DNA of 64,000 nt from Achromobacter sp. MFA1 R4 (GCF_900156745.1 NZ_LT707065.1:3658001-3722000); one strand, 5' to 3'. Positions 37,291-47,517 are shown, counted from the stretch's first letter. The notes: a model not told the origin generated them from the letters alone. Program-made: numbers and translations.

Positions 37291-37481
37291 GTCCGGCGGG
37301 TTGGCAAAGCCTCTTCGAATATTGCATAAGGTTATATGACTTGCGTATTTCCTCACGTAAAGGTTTGATGGAAGAATCGTTTCATGCGCGGCAAACTGCG
37401 CCAGGAAACGCTACCGCTGCGCGGCGGTCCCAGCCGGTCCGCCTGCTAGCCCCATCAACTGAATCCCGTACAGGAGACACC

Positions 37482-38123
37482 ATGAGTCAACTACGCCTGG
37501 GCGATACCGCCCCTGATTTCGAGCAGGAATCCTCGGCTGGCCCCATCCGCTTCCATGAGTACCTGGGCAACAGCTGGGGGGTGCTGTTTTCGCATCCGGC
37601 CGACTTCACGCCCGTCTGCACGACCGAGCTGGGCTATACGGCCAAGCTGGCCGACGAATTCGCCAAGCGCAATGTGAAGGTCCTGGCCCTGTCGGTTGAC
37701 GGGACCGACTCGCATACCAAGTGGATCGAGGACATCAACGATACGCAGTCGACGACGGTCAACTTCCCGATCATCGCCGACAAGGACCGCAAGGTTTCCG
37801 AGCTTTACGACATGATCCACCCGAATGCCAGCGCCACGGCGACCGTGCGCTCGGTGTTCGTCATCGATCCGAACAAGAAGGTGCGCCTGACCATCACGTA
37901 TCCGGCCAGCACCGGACGCAACTTCAACGAAATCCTGCGCGTCATCGATTCCCTGCAACTTACCGACAGCCACAGCGTGGCCACGCCGGTGAACTGGGAA
38001 GACGGCGACGACGTGATCATCGTTCCGTCCCTGCAGGACGAGGCGGTCATCAAAGAGAAGTTCCCGAAGGGCTACAAGGCCGTGCGTCCGTACCTGCGCA
38101 TCACGCCGCAACCGAATAAGTAA
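37482..38123 (+). CDS. 1-Cys peroxiredoxin (Prx6/AhpC-TSA family)
   Basis: This 213-residue thiol peroxidase has the peroxidatic Cys in HPADFTPVCTTELG, at about residue 47. There is no second resolving Cys in the usual C-terminal position; the C-terminal domain (LRVIDSLQL...KAVRPYLRITPQ) is that of the Prx6 group. The start (MSQLRLGDTAPDFEQESSAG) has AGGAG upstream. Its position just before the sulfate genes may link it to sulfur or oxidative stress, but the terminator after it shows separate transcription. Confidence 0.92.
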   Translation: MSQLRLGDTAPDFEQESSAGPIRFHEYLGNSWGVLFSHPADFTPVCTTELGYTAKLADEFAKRNVKVLALSVDGTDSHTKWIEDINDTQSTTVNFPIIADKDRKVSELYDMIHPNASATATVRSVFVIDPNKKVRLTITYPASTGRNFNEILRVIDSLQLTDSHSVATPVNWEDGDDVIIVPSLQDEAVIKEKFPKGYKAVRPYLRITPQPNK

Positions 38124-38179
38124 ATTCCAAAAACAGGGGGGTGTTCCCCCGGTTTCCAAGCGGCTCCAGGCCGCCAGGA

Positions 38180-38218
38180 CCGCCGCAATTCCCATAGAGG
38201 ATTGCGGCGGTTTTTCGT
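38180..38218 (+). terminator. Terminator of the peroxiredoxin gene
   Basis: The stem CCGCCGCAAT/ATTGCGGCGG with an 11-base loop is followed by five T. Confidence 0.9.
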
Positions 38219-38257
38219 TGTTGGGACGCCCGTCCTATATGCCTGCCAGCGATGAGC

Positions 38258-38272
38258 AATCAAAAAATGATT
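38258..38272 (+). promoter_or_regulatory. Short dyad upstream of sbp, possible CysB site
   Basis: AATCA and TGATT flank five A, 65 bp before the sbp ATG. CysB, a LysR-type activator, controls sulfate genes from AT-rich upstream sites, so this is a reasonable candidate. The match rests on dyad form only. Confidence 0.35.
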
Positions 38273-38336
38273 CGTTCCGTTCAGATCGGCCAGCCCGCAC
38301 ACTTGCCTCCACATTGCAGAATTCAGGGAGCAAGGG

Positions 38337-39380
38337 ATGTCTTTCAGGAAAGCCGGTTGGTTGGCCGCGACGGCCGCGTTGGCCGCAGTGACGGTGTCGT
38401 TTGCCGCGTTGTCGCCCGCGCACGCGCAGGCGCCGCAGAAGCAGACGCTGCTGAACGTGTCCTACGACCCGACGCGCGAGCTCTACCGCGCCATCGATGA
38501 CGCCTTCGTCAAGCACTACAAGGAAAAGGCCAACGTCGACTTGACGATCCGCCAGTCGCACGGCGGTTCTGGCCGCCAGGCGCGCTCGGTCATCGACGGG
38601 CTGGAAGCCGACGTGGTGACCCTGGCGCTGGCCTACGACATCGACGCCATCGCCGACCGCGGCCTGCTGCCCGAGAACTGGCAGGCCCGCCTGCCGCAGA
38701 ACAGCGCGCCCTACACGTCCACCATCGTGTTCCTGGTGCGCAAGGGCAATCCCAAGCAGATCAAGGACTGGGACGACCTGGTCAAGGACGGCGTGCAGGT
38801 CATCACCCCCAATCCCAAGACCTCGGGCGGCGCCCGCTGGAACTACCTGGCCGCCTGGGCCTATGCGCTGGACAAGAACGGCGGCAGCGAGGAAAAGGCG
38901 CGCGCCTTCGTTGGCGACCTGCTCAAGCATGTGCCGGTGCTGGACACCGGCGCGCGCGGCGCCACCACCACGTTCGTGGAGCGCGGCGTGGGCGACGTGC
39001 TGCTCGCCTGGGAGAACGAGGCCTTCCTGGCGCTGGAAGAGCTGGGTCCGGACAAGTTCGACATCGTGGTGCCGTCGCTGTCCATCCTGGCCGAGCCGCC
39101 GGTGGCCGTCGTCGACAAGGTCGTGGACAAGAAGGGCACCCGCGCCGCCGCGCAGGCCTACCTTGAGTTCCTGTACACCCCGGCCGCGCAGGAAATCATC
39201 GCCAAGAACTACTACCGGCCCCTGGACAAGACGGTCGCCGCCAAATACGAGGCCAAGTTCCCCAAGGTCAAGCTCGTCACCATCGACGACAAGATCTTCG
39301 GCGGCTGGCGCAAGGCGCAGAAGGACCACTTCAGCGACGGCGGCACGTTCGACCAGATCTACCAGCCTCAGAAAAAGTAA
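38337..39380 (+). CDS. sbp: Periplasmic sulfate-binding protein
   Basis: This 347-residue solute-binding protein has a signal peptide of about 30 residues ending [41 protein letters not shown] and '[19 protein letters not shown]' are the sulfate-contacting segments of the family. It delivers sulfate to CysTWA, encoded directly after it. The first gene of the sulfate unit; CysB regulation is expected from family knowledge. Confidence 0.95.
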   Translation: MSFRKAGWLAATAALAAVTVSFAALSPAHAQAPQKQTLLNVSYDPTRELYRAIDDAFVKHYKEKANVDLTIRQSHGGSGRQARSVIDGLEADVVTLALAYDIDAIADRGLLPENWQARLPQNSAPYTSTIVFLVRKGNPKQIKDWDDLVKDGVQVITPNPKTSGGARWNYLAAWAYALDKNGGSEEKARAFVGDLLKHVPVLDTGARGATTTFVERGVGDVLLAWENEAFLALEELGPDKFDIVVPSLSILAEPPVAVVDKVVDKKGTRAAAQAYLEFLYTPAAQEIIAKNYYRPLDKTVAAKYEAKFPKVKLVTIDDKIFGGWRKAQKDHFSDGGTFDQIYQPQKK

Positions 39381-39404
39381 TTGCATAACGTTCGGACGAC
39401 GGCC

Positions 39405-40295
39405 ATGACTTCAGCCTCGAACCCGGCGGCAAACGGCGCGCAAGCGCCTTTTGCCGTGCGGCGCAACAGCCCGGGCGTGCTACCCGGATTCGGCATTTCC
39501 ATGGGCTATGCGGTGCTGTATCTCAGCGTGCTCGTGCTGATCCCGCTGGCCGCCTTGCCCATCAAGAGCGCGGGGCTGGGATGGCAGGGCTTCTGGGACG
39601 CGGTGACCGCGCCACGCGTGCTCGCCTCGTACCAACTGACGTTCGGCGCGTCGTTCATTGCGGCGCTGGTGAACCTGGTGTTCGGCACCGTCGTCGCGTG
39701 GGTCCTGGTGCGCTACCGCTTTCCCGGCAAGAAGATCCTGGATGCGTTGGTCGACCTGCCGTTCGCGTTGCCGACGGCCGTGGCGGGCATCGCCCTGACC
39801 GCGCTGTACTCGCAAAAGGGCTGGCTGGGCGGGCCGCTGTCCGAATGGTTCGGCCTGAAGGTGGCGTTCACGCCGCTGGGCATTGTCATCGCGCTCATCT
39901 TCATCGGCGTGCCGTTCGTGGTGCGCACGGTGCAGCCGGTGCTCGAAGACGTGGAGCGCGAAATCGAAGAAGCCGCCGCCAGCCTGGGCGCCGACCGCTG
40001 GCAGACCTTTCGCCGCGTGCTGCTGCCCACGATCATGCCCGCCCTGATGACGGGGTTTGCGCTGGCGTTCGCCCGCGCGGTGGGCGAGTACGGGTCGGTG
40101 GTGTTCATTGCCGGCAACATGCCGATGGTGTCCGAGATCACGCCGCTCCTGATCATTTCCAAACTGGAGCAGTTCGACTACGCCGGCGCGGCCGCCATTG
40201 CGACCGTGATGCTGGTCCTGTCGTTCGTGCTGCTCCTCATCATCAATCTGTTGCAGGGCTGGCAGGCGCGCCGCGGCCTGGGGAGGCTGTCATGA
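39405..40295 (+). CDS. cysT: Sulfate ABC transporter permease CysT
   Basis: This 296-residue inner-membrane permease has six helices. The EAA loop reads [21 protein letters not shown]. The ATG at 39405 is used ([11 protein letters not shown]), with an in-frame TTG earlier at 39381 being less likely. It is also called CysU. Its stop overlaps cysW by four bases. Confidence 0.95.
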   Translation: MTSASNPAANGAQAPFAVRRNSPGVLPGFGISMGYAVLYLSVLVLIPLAALPIKSAGLGWQGFWDAVTAPRVLASYQLTFGASFIAALVNLVFGTVVAWVLVRYRFPGKKILDALVDLPFALPTAVAGIALTALYSQKGWLGGPLSEWFGLKVAFTPLGIVIALIFIGVPFVVRTVQPVLEDVEREIEEAAASLGADRWQTFRRVLLPTIMPALMTGFALAFARAVGEYGSVVFIAGNMPMVSEITPLLIISKLEQFDYAGAAAIATVMLVLSFVLLLIINLLQGWQARRGLGRLS

Positions 40296-41191
40296 GCGCA
40301 GCGGATTATCCGGCTCACCTGACCGAGCCGCGCTGGGTGCGCGGCGTCCTGCTGTTCATCGCCTTGGGATTCCTGGCGCTCTTTCTGCTGGTGCCGCTGG
40401 CGGCGGTGTTCGCCGAGGCGTTCCGCAAGGGATGGGCGCTGTATCTGGACGCCATCGTCGAGCCCGACGCCTGGGCCGCCATCCGGCTGACGCTGCTGGT
40501 CGCGGCGATTGCCTTGCCCGTGAACCTGGTGTTTGGCGTTGCCGCCGCCTGGGCCATCACCAAGTTCCAGTTCCGTGGCAAGCAATTCCTCATCACGCTG
40601 ATCGACCTGCCTTTCTCGGTGTCGCCCGTGGTGGCGGGGCTGGTGTTCGTGCTGCTGTTCGGTTCGCAGGGCTGGTTCGGCGAATGGCTGCAGGCGCACG
40701 ACATCAAGATCGTCTATGCGGTGCCCGGCATCATCCTGGCGACGCTGTTCGTGACCTTTCCGTTCGTGGCGCGCGAGCTCATTCCGCTGATGCAGGCGCA
40801 GGGCAGCGAGGAAGAGCAGGCGGCGCTGACGCTGGGCGCCAGCGGCTGGCAGATTTTCTGGCGCGTCACGCTGCCCAACATCAAGTGGGGCCTTCTGTAC
40901 GGGGCCATCCTGTGCAATGCGCGGGCCATGGGTGAATTCGGCGCGGTGTCGGTGGTGTCGGGCCAGATCCGCGGGCTGACCAACACGATGACGCTGCACG
41001 TCGAGATTCTCTACAACGAGTACCAGTATTCCGCGGCGTTCGCCGTCGCCTCGCTGCTGGCCCTGCTGGCGCTGGTGACCCTGGTGGCGAAGAACGTGGT
41101 CGAGTGGCGCAACGCGCGCCTTCTGCAGGGCGCGGACCAGCCGGTGGAGTATCCCGGCCCCGCGGCATCCATCAAGCCGGCGGTCGCCTGA
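40292..41191 (+). CDS. cysW: Sulfate ABC transporter permease CysW
   Basis: This 299-residue second permease subunit has six helices and an EAA loop ([20 protein letters not shown]). '[20 protein letters not shown]' is a family segment. It starts in the cysT stop (ATGA) and cysA follows 27 bp later. Confidence 0.95.
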   Translation: MSAADYPAHLTEPRWVRGVLLFIALGFLALFLLVPLAAVFAEAFRKGWALYLDAIVEPDAWAAIRLTLLVAAIALPVNLVFGVAAAWAITKFQFRGKQFLITLIDLPFSVSPVVAGLVFVLLFGSQGWFGEWLQAHDIKIVYAVPGIILATLFVTFPFVARELIPLMQAQGSEEEQAALTLGASGWQIFWRVTLPNIKWGLLYGAILCNARAMGEFGAVSVVSGQIRGLTNTMTLHVEILYNEYQYSAAFAVASLLALLALVTLVAKNVVEWRNARLLQGADQPVEYPGPAASIKPAVA

Positions 41192-41218
41192 CGCGACGCA
41201 CTGGCCAAGGAGACAGGC

Positions 41219-42283
41219 ATGAGTATCGAAGTACGCAATCTATCCAAGCGGTTCGGCCAGTTCCGCGCGCTGAACGATGTGTCGCTGCACATCGAGACCG
41301 GCGAGCTGGTGGCGCTGCTGGGACCGTCGGGCTGTGGCAAGACGACGCTGCTGCGCATCATCGCGGGGCTGGAGTCGGCCGATTCCGGCAGCGTGCTGTT
41401 CGCGGGCGAGGACGCCACCGCGGTGGACGTGCGCCAGCGCCAGGTCGGGTTCGTGTTCCAGCACTACGCGCTCTTCAAGCACATGACGGTGTTCGAGAAC
41501 GTGGCCTTCGGCCTGCGCGTCAAGCATCGTTCGCAGCGCCCGTCCGAGGACCAGATCCGGCGCAAGGTGCACGACCTGCTGGGGCTGGTGCAACTGGACT
41601 GGCTGGCCGACCGCTATCCGGCGCAACTGTCGGGCGGGCAGCGCCAGCGCATCGCCCTGGCGCGCGCGCTGGCGGTCGAGCCGCGCGTGCTGTTGCTGGA
41701 CGAACCCTTCGGCGCGCTGGACGCCAAGGTGCGCAAGGAACTGCGCCGCTGGTTGCGGCGGCTGCACGACGAACTGCACGTGGCCAGCGTGTTCGTGACG
41801 CATGACCAGGAAGAGGCGCTGGAAGTGTCCGACCGGGTGGTGCTGATGAACGCTGGCCGCATCGAACAGGTGGGCACGCCGCTCGAAGTCTGGGAAGGCC
41901 CGGCCACGCCGTTCGTCTATGGCTTCCTGGGCGACGTGAACCAGCTGCAGGGCACGGCCGCGCGCGGTGTGTGGGAAGGCGCCGGGCTGTCGCTGCCGGC
42001 CCCGGACCTGGCGCAGCCCGATGCGCAGCGCGCCACCGCATATGTGCGGCCGCACGAATTCGAGGTCGAGCGTTATCGCGCCGGCGCCGACGGCATTCCG
42101 GTGCGCCTGTCGCACGCCTATCTGGCCGGCCCCAGCGCCTATCTCGAACTGGCGCGCCAGGACTCGGACGCCATCATCGAGGCCGAGGTGCCGGAATCGC
42201 TCTATCAGGAACTGAACCTGCAGGATGGCGAGATCCTGCTGGCGCGTCCCCGGCGCGCTCGTATTTTCGCGGTGCAACCATGA
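41219..42283 (+). CDS. cysA: Sulfate ABC transporter ATP-binding protein
   Basis: This 354-residue ATPase has Walker [18 protein letters not shown]-loop [21 protein letters not shown] region, signature [15 protein letters not shown], Walker [13 protein letters not shown] and switch His in [16 protein letters not shown]. The C-terminal third is a TOBE-like regulatory part. Its stop overlaps cysH by four bases, joining uptake to reduction. Confidence 0.96.
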   Translation: MSIEVRNLSKRFGQFRALNDVSLHIETGELVALLGPSGCGKTTLLRIIAGLESADSGSVLFAGEDATAVDVRQRQVGFVFQHYALFKHMTVFENVAFGLRVKHRSQRPSEDQIRRKVHDLLGLVQLDWLADRYPAQLSGGQRQRIALARALAVEPRVLLLDEPFGALDAKVRKELRRWLRRLHDELHVASVFVTHDQEEALEVSDRVVLMNAGRIEQVGTPLEVWEGPATPFVYGFLGDVNQLQGTAARGVWEGAGLSLPAPDLAQPDAQRATAYVRPHEFEVERYRAGADGIPVRLSHAYLAGPSAYLELARQDSDAIIEAEVPESLYQELNLQDGEILLARPRRARIFAVQP

Positions 42284-43026
42284 CGACTCTCTCTACCGAA
42301 TCTACTGAACTCGAACCTGCCCTGGCGGCGCGCTGGCGCGAGCTGATCTCGCGGCTGCAGGATGTCCGGCGGCGCTACCCGGATGCCGCGCTGGCGTCTT
42401 CGCTGGCGGCCGAAGACATGGTGCTGACCCACGCCATCTACGACTCGGGCCTGGACCTGGAAGTCTTCACGCTGGACACAGGCCGGCTGCACGCCGAAAC
42501 GCTGGGCGTGCTGGACGCGGTGAGCGCGCGCTACGGGCGCGAGGTCACGGTGTACCGCCCGGTCGCGGCGGCGGTCGACGCGCATGTGGCGGCGCACGGC
42601 GCCTACGCCTTCTACGAAAGCGTGGAACTGCGAAAGGCCTGTTGCCAGATCCGCAAGGTCGAGCCGCTCAAGCGCGCACTGGCGGGGCGCGGCGCCTGGA
42701 TCACCGGTCAGCGCCGCGCGCAGTCGACCACGCGCGGGGAATTGCCGTTCGAAGAAGACGACAAGACCTTCGGCCTCTACAAGTTCAACCCGCTGGCCGA
42801 ATGGAGCGAGGAAGACGTCTGGGCCGTCATCCGGACGCTCGGCATTCCCTACAACCCGCTGCACGACCAGGGCTATCCGTCCATCGGTTGCGAACCCTGT
42901 ACGCGCGCGATCCGGCCCGGCGAGGACCTGCGGGCAGGGCGCTGGTGGTGGGAGTCGTCCGATTCCAAGGAATGCGGACTGCATGCGGGCAACCGGGTCA
43001 TCAACATTGCGGCGCGCGCCGACTGA
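42280..43026 (+). CDS. cysH: Adenylylsulfate (APS) reductase
   Basis: This 248-residue thioredoxin-dependent reductase makes sulfite. Four Cys for a [4Fe-4S] cluster are present: C121-C122 (RKACCQIRK) and C204/C207 (GCEPCT). These are the mark of the APS-using type; PAPS reductases such as E. coli CysH lack them. The catalytic Cys is C232 in SKECGLH. No cysC (APS kinase) is present and CysN is not fused to one, which agrees with direct APS reduction. Confidence 0.93.
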   Translation: MTTLSTESTELEPALAARWRELISRLQDVRRRYPDAALASSLAAEDMVLTHAIYDSGLDLEVFTLDTGRLHAETLGVLDAVSARYGREVTVYRPVAAAVDAHVAAHGAYAFYESVELRKACCQIRKVEPLKRALAGRGAWITGQRRAQSTTRGELPFEEDDKTFGLYKFNPLAEWSEEDVWAVIRTLGIPYNPLHDQGYPSIGCEPCTRAIRPGEDLRAGRWWWESSDSKECGLHAGNRVINIAARAD

Positions 43027-43064
43027 CGCGGCCATGAATTCAAAATCGTTTTAGGGGAATACCT

Positions 43065-43973
43065 ATGTCTGCTGTGATCCAACGCAGCCACCTGGATTGG
43101 CTGGAATCGGAAGCGATCTTCATCCTGCGCGAAGTGGCCGCCGAATGCGAAAAGCCCGTCCTGCTGTTTTCGGGCGGCAAGGACTCCGTGGTGCTGCTGC
43201 GCCTGGCCGAAAAGGCTTTCCGGCCGGGACGCTTTCCGTTCCCGCTGATGCACATCGACACCGCCCACAACTTCGACGAAGTCATCGCCTTTCGCGATGC
43301 GCGCGCGGCCGAACTGGGCGAAACCCTGATCGTGCGCAGCGTCGAAGACTCGATCAAGCGCGGCAGCGTCGTGCTGCGCCGCGAGACCGACTCGCGCAAC
43401 GCGGCGCAGGCGGTGACGCTGCTGGAGGCCATCGAGGAGTTCGGCTTCGATGCCTGCATCGGGGGCGCCCGCCGCGACGAGGAAAAGGCGCGCGCCAAGG
43501 AGCGCATCTTTTCGTTCCGCGACGAGTTCGGCCAGTGGGATCCCAAGGCCCAGCGGCCCGAGCTCTGGAACCTGTTCAACACCCGCGTGCACCGCGGCGA
43601 GAACATGCGCGTCTTCCCGATCTCGAACTGGACCGAACTGGACGTCTGGCAGTACATCCAGCGCGAGCAGCTGGCGCTGCCGTCGATCTACTACGCCCAT
43701 GAGCGCGAGGTCGTGCGCCGCAAGGGGCTGCTGGTGCCGGTCACGCGCCTGACGCCGCCGGCGGACGGCGAACAGGTCGAGCGCCTGTCCGTGCGGTTCC
43801 GCACGGTGGGCGACATTTCCTGCACCTGCCCGGTCGCATCCGATGCCGCCGACACGCTGGCCATCATCGCCGAGACGGCGGTGACCGACATCACCGAGCG
43901 CGGCGCCACGCGCATGGACGACCAGACTTCCGAGGCCTCGATGGAGCGCCGCAAGAAGGAAGGCTATTTCTGA
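43065..43973 (+). CDS. cysD: Sulfate adenylyltransferase subunit 2
   Basis: This 302-residue ATP-pyrophosphatase-type subunit makes APS from sulfate and ATP. The PP-loop is LLFSGGKDSVVLLRLA. GGARRDEEKARAKERIFSFR and NLFNTRVHRGENMRVFPISN are family segments. It pairs with CysN, which begins 41 bp later. The spacing from cysH is 38 bp. Confidence 0.96.
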   Translation: MSAVIQRSHLDWLESEAIFILREVAAECEKPVLLFSGGKDSVVLLRLAEKAFRPGRFPFPLMHIDTAHNFDEVIAFRDARAAELGETLIVRSVEDSIKRGSVVLRRETDSRNAAQAVTLLEAIEEFGFDACIGGARRDEEKARAKERIFSFRDEFGQWDPKAQRPELWNLFNTRVHRGENMRVFPISNWTELDVWQYIQREQLALPSIYYAHEREVVRRKGLLVPVTRLTPPADGEQVERLSVRFRTVGDISCTCPVASDAADTLAIIAETAVTDITERGATRMDDQTSEASMERRKKEGYF

Positions 43974-44014
43974 ATGCAAGACGCGCCGGCCCAAGCCGGC
44001 GCCTGGGGAACCAC

Positions 44015-45313
44015 ATGAACGCACTGAACGATTCCTTTCTTTCCGGCGCCGACAACGGCGTGCTGCGCCTCATCACGGCGGGCTCCGTCGACGACGGCAA
44101 GTCCACGCTGATCGGCCGCCTGCTGTATGACAGCAAGGGGGTCTTCGCCGACCAGCTGGACGCAATCTCGCGCGCCAAGCACAAACGGGTGGCTGGCGAC
44201 GGCATCGACTTCTCGCTGCTGACCGATGGCCTGGAGGCCGAGCGGGAGCAGGGCATCACCATCGATGTCGCCTACCGCTACTTTTCCACGCCCACGCGCA
44301 AGTTCATCATTGCCGATGCGCCCGGCCACGAGCAGTACACGCGCAACATGGTGACCGGGGCGTCGACGGCCGATGTCGCCGTCATCCTGATCGATGCGAC
44401 CCGCGCGGCCGACGGCAAGCTGCTGCCGCAGACCAAGCGGCACAGCACCATCGCGCGCCTGCTGGGCATACGCCACATCGTCGTCGCGGTGAACAAGATG
44501 GACCTGGTCGACTGGGACCGCGCGGTGTTCGAGCGCATCCGCGATGCGTACGCGGACCTGGCGGGCAAGCTGGGCATCGCGCATTTCGACGCGCTGCCCT
44601 TGTCGGCGCTGGGCGGCGAGAACGTCGTCACGCTCTCCGGCAAGACGCCGTGGTACGAGGGCCAGCCGCTGCTGGCGCTGCTGGAATCGCTGGACCTGTC
44701 GGGCGATGGCCGCGCCACGCCGCTGCGCTTTCCGGTGCAATGGGTGGCGCGCCACGGCGGCGATCGCACGGACGACTTCCGCGGTTACGCCGGCCGGGTG
44801 GCCAGCGGCGTGGTGCGCCCGGGCGACGCGGTGACGGTGCAGCCGTCGGGCGTAAGCGCGGTGGTGCAGGAGGTCCGCGCCTTCGATCGCGCGCTGGATG
44901 AAGCGGTGGCTGGCGATTCGATCACGCTGGTGCTGGACCGCGACGTCGACGTCTCGCGCGGCGACGTGATCGTGCACACGGCCGCGCCGGCCCAGGTGTC
45001 GCGCGAGTTCGAAGCCGAGCTGTGCTGGCTGGACGCGCAGGCGTTGAATCCCGCACGCAAGTATCTGCTCAAGTCCGGCACGCGGCTCACGTCCGCGAAG
45101 GTGCGCGCGGTGTTGTCGCATCGGGACATCCATGAGTTGCAAGAGGTCGAGAACACCGAAGGCACCTTGCGCATGAACGACATCGGCCGCGTGACGCTCA
45201 CCACGCGCGAGTCGCTCGCGGTCGATCGGTACGACGATGTCGCGGCGACCGGCGCCTTCATCCTGATCGATGAAGCCACGCATCAGACGGCTGCCGCAGG
45301 CATGCTTCGGTAG
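44015..45313 (+). CDS. cysN: Sulfate adenylyltransferase subunit 1 (GTPase)
   Basis: This 432-residue elongation-factor-like GTPase drives APS formation by CysD. G-motifs are GSVDDGKSTLIGRLLYD (G1), DAPGHEQYTRNM (G3) and NKMDLVDWD (G4), followed by two beta-barrel domains. There is no C-terminal CysC kinase domain. It is the last gene of the sulfate unit. Confidence 0.96.
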   Translation: MNALNDSFLSGADNGVLRLITAGSVDDGKSTLIGRLLYDSKGVFADQLDAISRAKHKRVAGDGIDFSLLTDGLEAEREQGITIDVAYRYFSTPTRKFIIADAPGHEQYTRNMVTGASTADVAVILIDATRAADGKLLPQTKRHSTIARLLGIRHIVVAVNKMDLVDWDRAVFERIRDAYADLAGKLGIAHFDALPLSALGGENVVTLSGKTPWYEGQPLLALLESLDLSGDGRATPLRFPVQWVARHGGDRTDDFRGYAGRVASGVVRPGDAVTVQPSGVSAVVQEVRAFDRALDEAVAGDSITLVLDRDVDVSRGDVIVHTAAPAQVSREFEAELCWLDAQALNPARKYLLKSGTRLTSAKVRAVLSHRDIHELQEVENTEGTLRMNDIGRVTLTTRESLAVDRYDDVAATGAFILIDEATHQTAAAGMLR

Positions 45314-45321
45314 GCCGCAAA

Positions 45322-45348
45322 CGGGCTGGAAATCGCCCTTCCAGCCCG
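45322..45348 (+). terminator. Hairpin after cysN, probable terminator
   Basis: The 10-bp stem CGGGCTGGAA/TTCCAGCCCG has a seven-base loop. No U-run follows directly; a T-rich tract begins about 13 bases later, so termination may be partial. Confidence 0.5.
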
Positions 45349-45488
45349 GGAATTTCGTGTTGTTTTTCGTCCAAACCCAATGCTGGCAAGGGTTTGCGGG
45401 CGATATCGCAAGATGAAATCGAATTGTTCAGACGATGTCTTCTTCTTGCGGTAAAGTTGGACTGTCTTACGAAAAGGGCTTTTGGTGC

Positions 45489-45517
45489 TTGTCAAAACCA
45501 CTGTGTTTTTGTACAGT
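45489..45517 (+). promoter_or_regulatory. Promoter of the radical-SAM gene
   Basis: TTGTCA (45489-45494) and TACAGT (45512-45517) are 17 bases apart. Transcription would start at about 45523-45525, that is on or next to the ATG at 45525, so the mRNA may be leaderless. Confidence 0.6.
45501..45516 (+). promoter_or_regulatory. LexA (SOS) box overlapping the promoter
   Basis: CTGT-N8-ACAG at exactly the 16-bp SOS-box spacing with an AT-rich centre (GTTTTTGT). It covers the spacer and most of the -10, ideal for repression. Confidence 0.65.
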
Positions 45518-45524
45518 AGTTTTT

Positions 45525-46949
45525 ATGGCACGCACCGATCATTCTTTTCCCGCCGGTTCTGGGTCCCCGGCTGCCGCCCCCGCCGCCTTGCGCGGTCGGG
45601 GTGCGGTTACTAATGTTCGGCATCGCTTCCAACGCGATGACCGTGTGCAGGTCGACGATGGCTGGTCCGCTTCCGGCCTGCCTGCCGATTTCGTGGATTC
45701 TGTCCCCGATTCTGCCCCCGATTCTTTCCACGATATTTCCCCGGCTGCCGGCGCCGTTGCCGGCTCTCCGGTCATTCCCATCCTGCCCGACACCCGTTGC
45801 GCGCCGCCTGCGCCCAAGACCACGGTCACCGCAGAAGAGGCGCGCAAAATGCTGTCGCGCAACGATTCGCCCGATATCCCCTTTGACGTGGCCGCCAACC
45901 CCTATCGCGGCTGCGAGCATGGCTGCGTGTATTGCTATGCGCGGCCCACGCATTCCTACCTGGGCTATTCCCCCGGGCTGGACTTCGAAACGCGCCTGGT
46001 CGCCAAGGCCAATGCCGTGCAGGCGCTGCGCACGGAGCTTGCCCGGCCCGGCTACAAGCCGTCACCGATCAATATCGGGTCGGCCACCGACGCCTACCAG
46101 CCCATCGAGCGCGACTGGCGCCTGACCCGCGGCATGCTTGAACTCATGCTTGAAACCCGGCATCCGGTCACCATCGTCACCAAGAACGCCCTGGTCGCCC
46201 GCGACCTGGATTTGCTGGCGGCGCTGGCCCAGCAGAACCTCGTGGTGGTCTACGTCAGCATCACCACGCTGGATGCCGGCATGGCGCGCACGCTGGAGCC
46301 CCGGGCGGCCGCCCCGTGGCGTCGCCTGGAAGCCGTGCGCAGCCTCACCGACGCCGGCGTGCCGGTGGGCGTGCTGGTGGCGCCGGTCATTCCCTTCATC
46401 AACGACGAATCCCTGGAACACATCCTCCACGAGGCCAAGGCCGCCGGCGCCCACTACGCCAGCTACACCGTCCTGCGCCTGCCCTGGGAGGTCAAGACCC
46501 TGTTCGAAGACTGGCTCAACGCCCACTACCCGGACCGCGCGCAGCGTGTCCTGCACCGCATCGAAGACCTGCGCAACGGCCGCCGCAACGATCCGAATTT
46601 CGGCTCGCGCATGCGCGGAACCGGTATCTGGGCAGACCTGCTGCGTCAGCGCTTCGAGGTCGCCACGCGCAAGCTCGGGCTCAACCGTACGCGCCTGTCG
46701 CTCGATTGCAGTCGCTTCCAGCCGCCCGCCGGGCCCGGCGCCTCGGCCTCCTTGTTCGACGGCGGGGCTGCCGGTTCATCTGGCGCTGTCCGTGGCAATG
46801 CCGCTTCCGATTTCCCATCCCCGGTTGGCGCGAAAGCGTCTTCAGGGGTCCCTTTTCCTGGTGGTTTGCCTGCGGTCAGCGGCGCATACGGGCGCGGCGA
46901 GCGCCAATTGCGCGCCATGGCGGCCGGCCAATTGTCCTTGTTCGATTGA
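45525..46949 (+). CDS. Radical SAM protein, SplB/PA0069 (Rv2578c) family
   Basis: This 474-residue protein has the radical-SAM cluster motif C130-x3-C134-x2-C137 (RGCEHGCVYCYARP), preceded by 'SPDIPFDVAANPYRGC'. It belongs to COG1533, related to spore photoproduct lyase. The N-terminal 90 residues are Ala/Pro/Asp-rich, with three PDS repeats, and look disordered; the C-terminal 80 are also low-complexity before a final GQLSLFD. The substrate is unknown, though a DNA-repair role is often assumed for the family. A LexA box sits on its promoter and the start has no ribosome-binding site. The gene stands alone. Confidence 0.88.
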   Translation: MARTDHSFPAGSGSPAAAPAALRGRGAVTNVRHRFQRDDRVQVDDGWSASGLPADFVDSVPDSAPDSFHDISPAAGAVAGSPVIPILPDTRCAPPAPKTTVTAEEARKMLSRNDSPDIPFDVAANPYRGCEHGCVYCYARPTHSYLGYSPGLDFETRLVAKANAVQALRTELARPGYKPSPINIGSATDAYQPIERDWRLTRGMLELMLETRHPVTIVTKNALVARDLDLLAALAQQNLVVVYVSITTLDAGMARTLEPRAAAPWRRLEAVRSLTDAGVPVGVLVAPVIPFINDESLEHILHEAKAAGAHYASYTVLRLPWEVKTLFEDWLNAHYPDRAQRVLHRIEDLRNGRRNDPNFGSRMRGTGIWADLLRQRFEVATRKLGLNRTRLSLDCSRFQPPAGPGASASLFDGGAAGSSGAVRGNAASDFPSPVGAKASSGVPFPGGLPAVSGAYGRGERQLRAMAAGQLSLFD

Positions 46950-47025
46950 CCGCAGGCTGCCGTTGCCTCGGGTGCATGCCAGGGCGATCCGCCTCGGCGT
47001 TGGAACGTTACTCCAAGGAGTTCCC

Positions 47026-47490
47026 ATGAACACCGCTGATATTTCCGTCCTGCAGGATGAGCTTGCCGTCTCCCTGAACCCGCTGCGCCGCGGCTCCAAC
47101 CGCGCCCGCGCGTTTTACGCCCGCTTGAGCGGATTGGCCATGCCCTGGGGCGCCACCGCGTCGAGCCCGCGCTCGAGCGCCGCCCGCTGGCCGTTTCCGC
47201 CCGCGCCGACGCCGGATGAAGCCTCGACCGCCATGCCGACGCGCACTCCCGCGCCCGCCATCGCGCCGAGCGCGCCTGCCGTGCCTGCGGCAACGGCGCG
47301 CGACCACAGTCCGAGCGCGGCCGCCGCGCCCGCGGCAACGGCGCGCGACCACAGTATTGGGGACGCCAAGGTTCAGCCGGTGGCCAACCAGCTGACCATG
47401 AAAGCCATGGTCACCGACGTGTTGCTGGTGCTGGCCTGGGGCGCGATGATCCCCGGCTTGATGTGGTTGGGCGTTGCGGGCGGATTCTGA
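47026..47490 (+). CDS. Unknown protein with C-terminal membrane helix
   Basis: This 154-residue protein has a clear Shine-Dalgarno (AAGGAG, eight bases upstream). Residues 1-40 are moderately conserved-looking (ISVLQDELAVSLNPLRRGSN). Residues about 45-115 are Ala/Pro/Thr-rich with a duplicated PAATARDHS unit. The C-terminus has one membrane helix (MVTDVLLVLAWGAMIPGLMW). It lies 76 bp after the radical-SAM gene and converges with the EamA gene. I do not recognise the family. Confidence 0.65.
   Translation: MNTADISVLQDELAVSLNPLRRGSNRARAFYARLSGLAMPWGATASSPRSSAARWPFPPAPTPDEASTAMPTRTPAPAIAPSAPAVPAATARDHSPSAAAAPAATARDHSIGDAKVQPVANQLTMKAMVTDVLLVLAWGAMIPGLMWLGVAGGF
47287..47355 (+). repeat. Internal 24-bp direct repeat in the unknown gene
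   Basis: The segments 47287-47310 and 47332-47355 are identical and lie 45 bp apart in frame, giving a 15-residue period in the protein. This points to a recent internal duplication. Confidence 0.8.
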
Positions 47491-47517
47491 TTGGTTGTCT
47501 GCGACCGCCGTGCGCCG

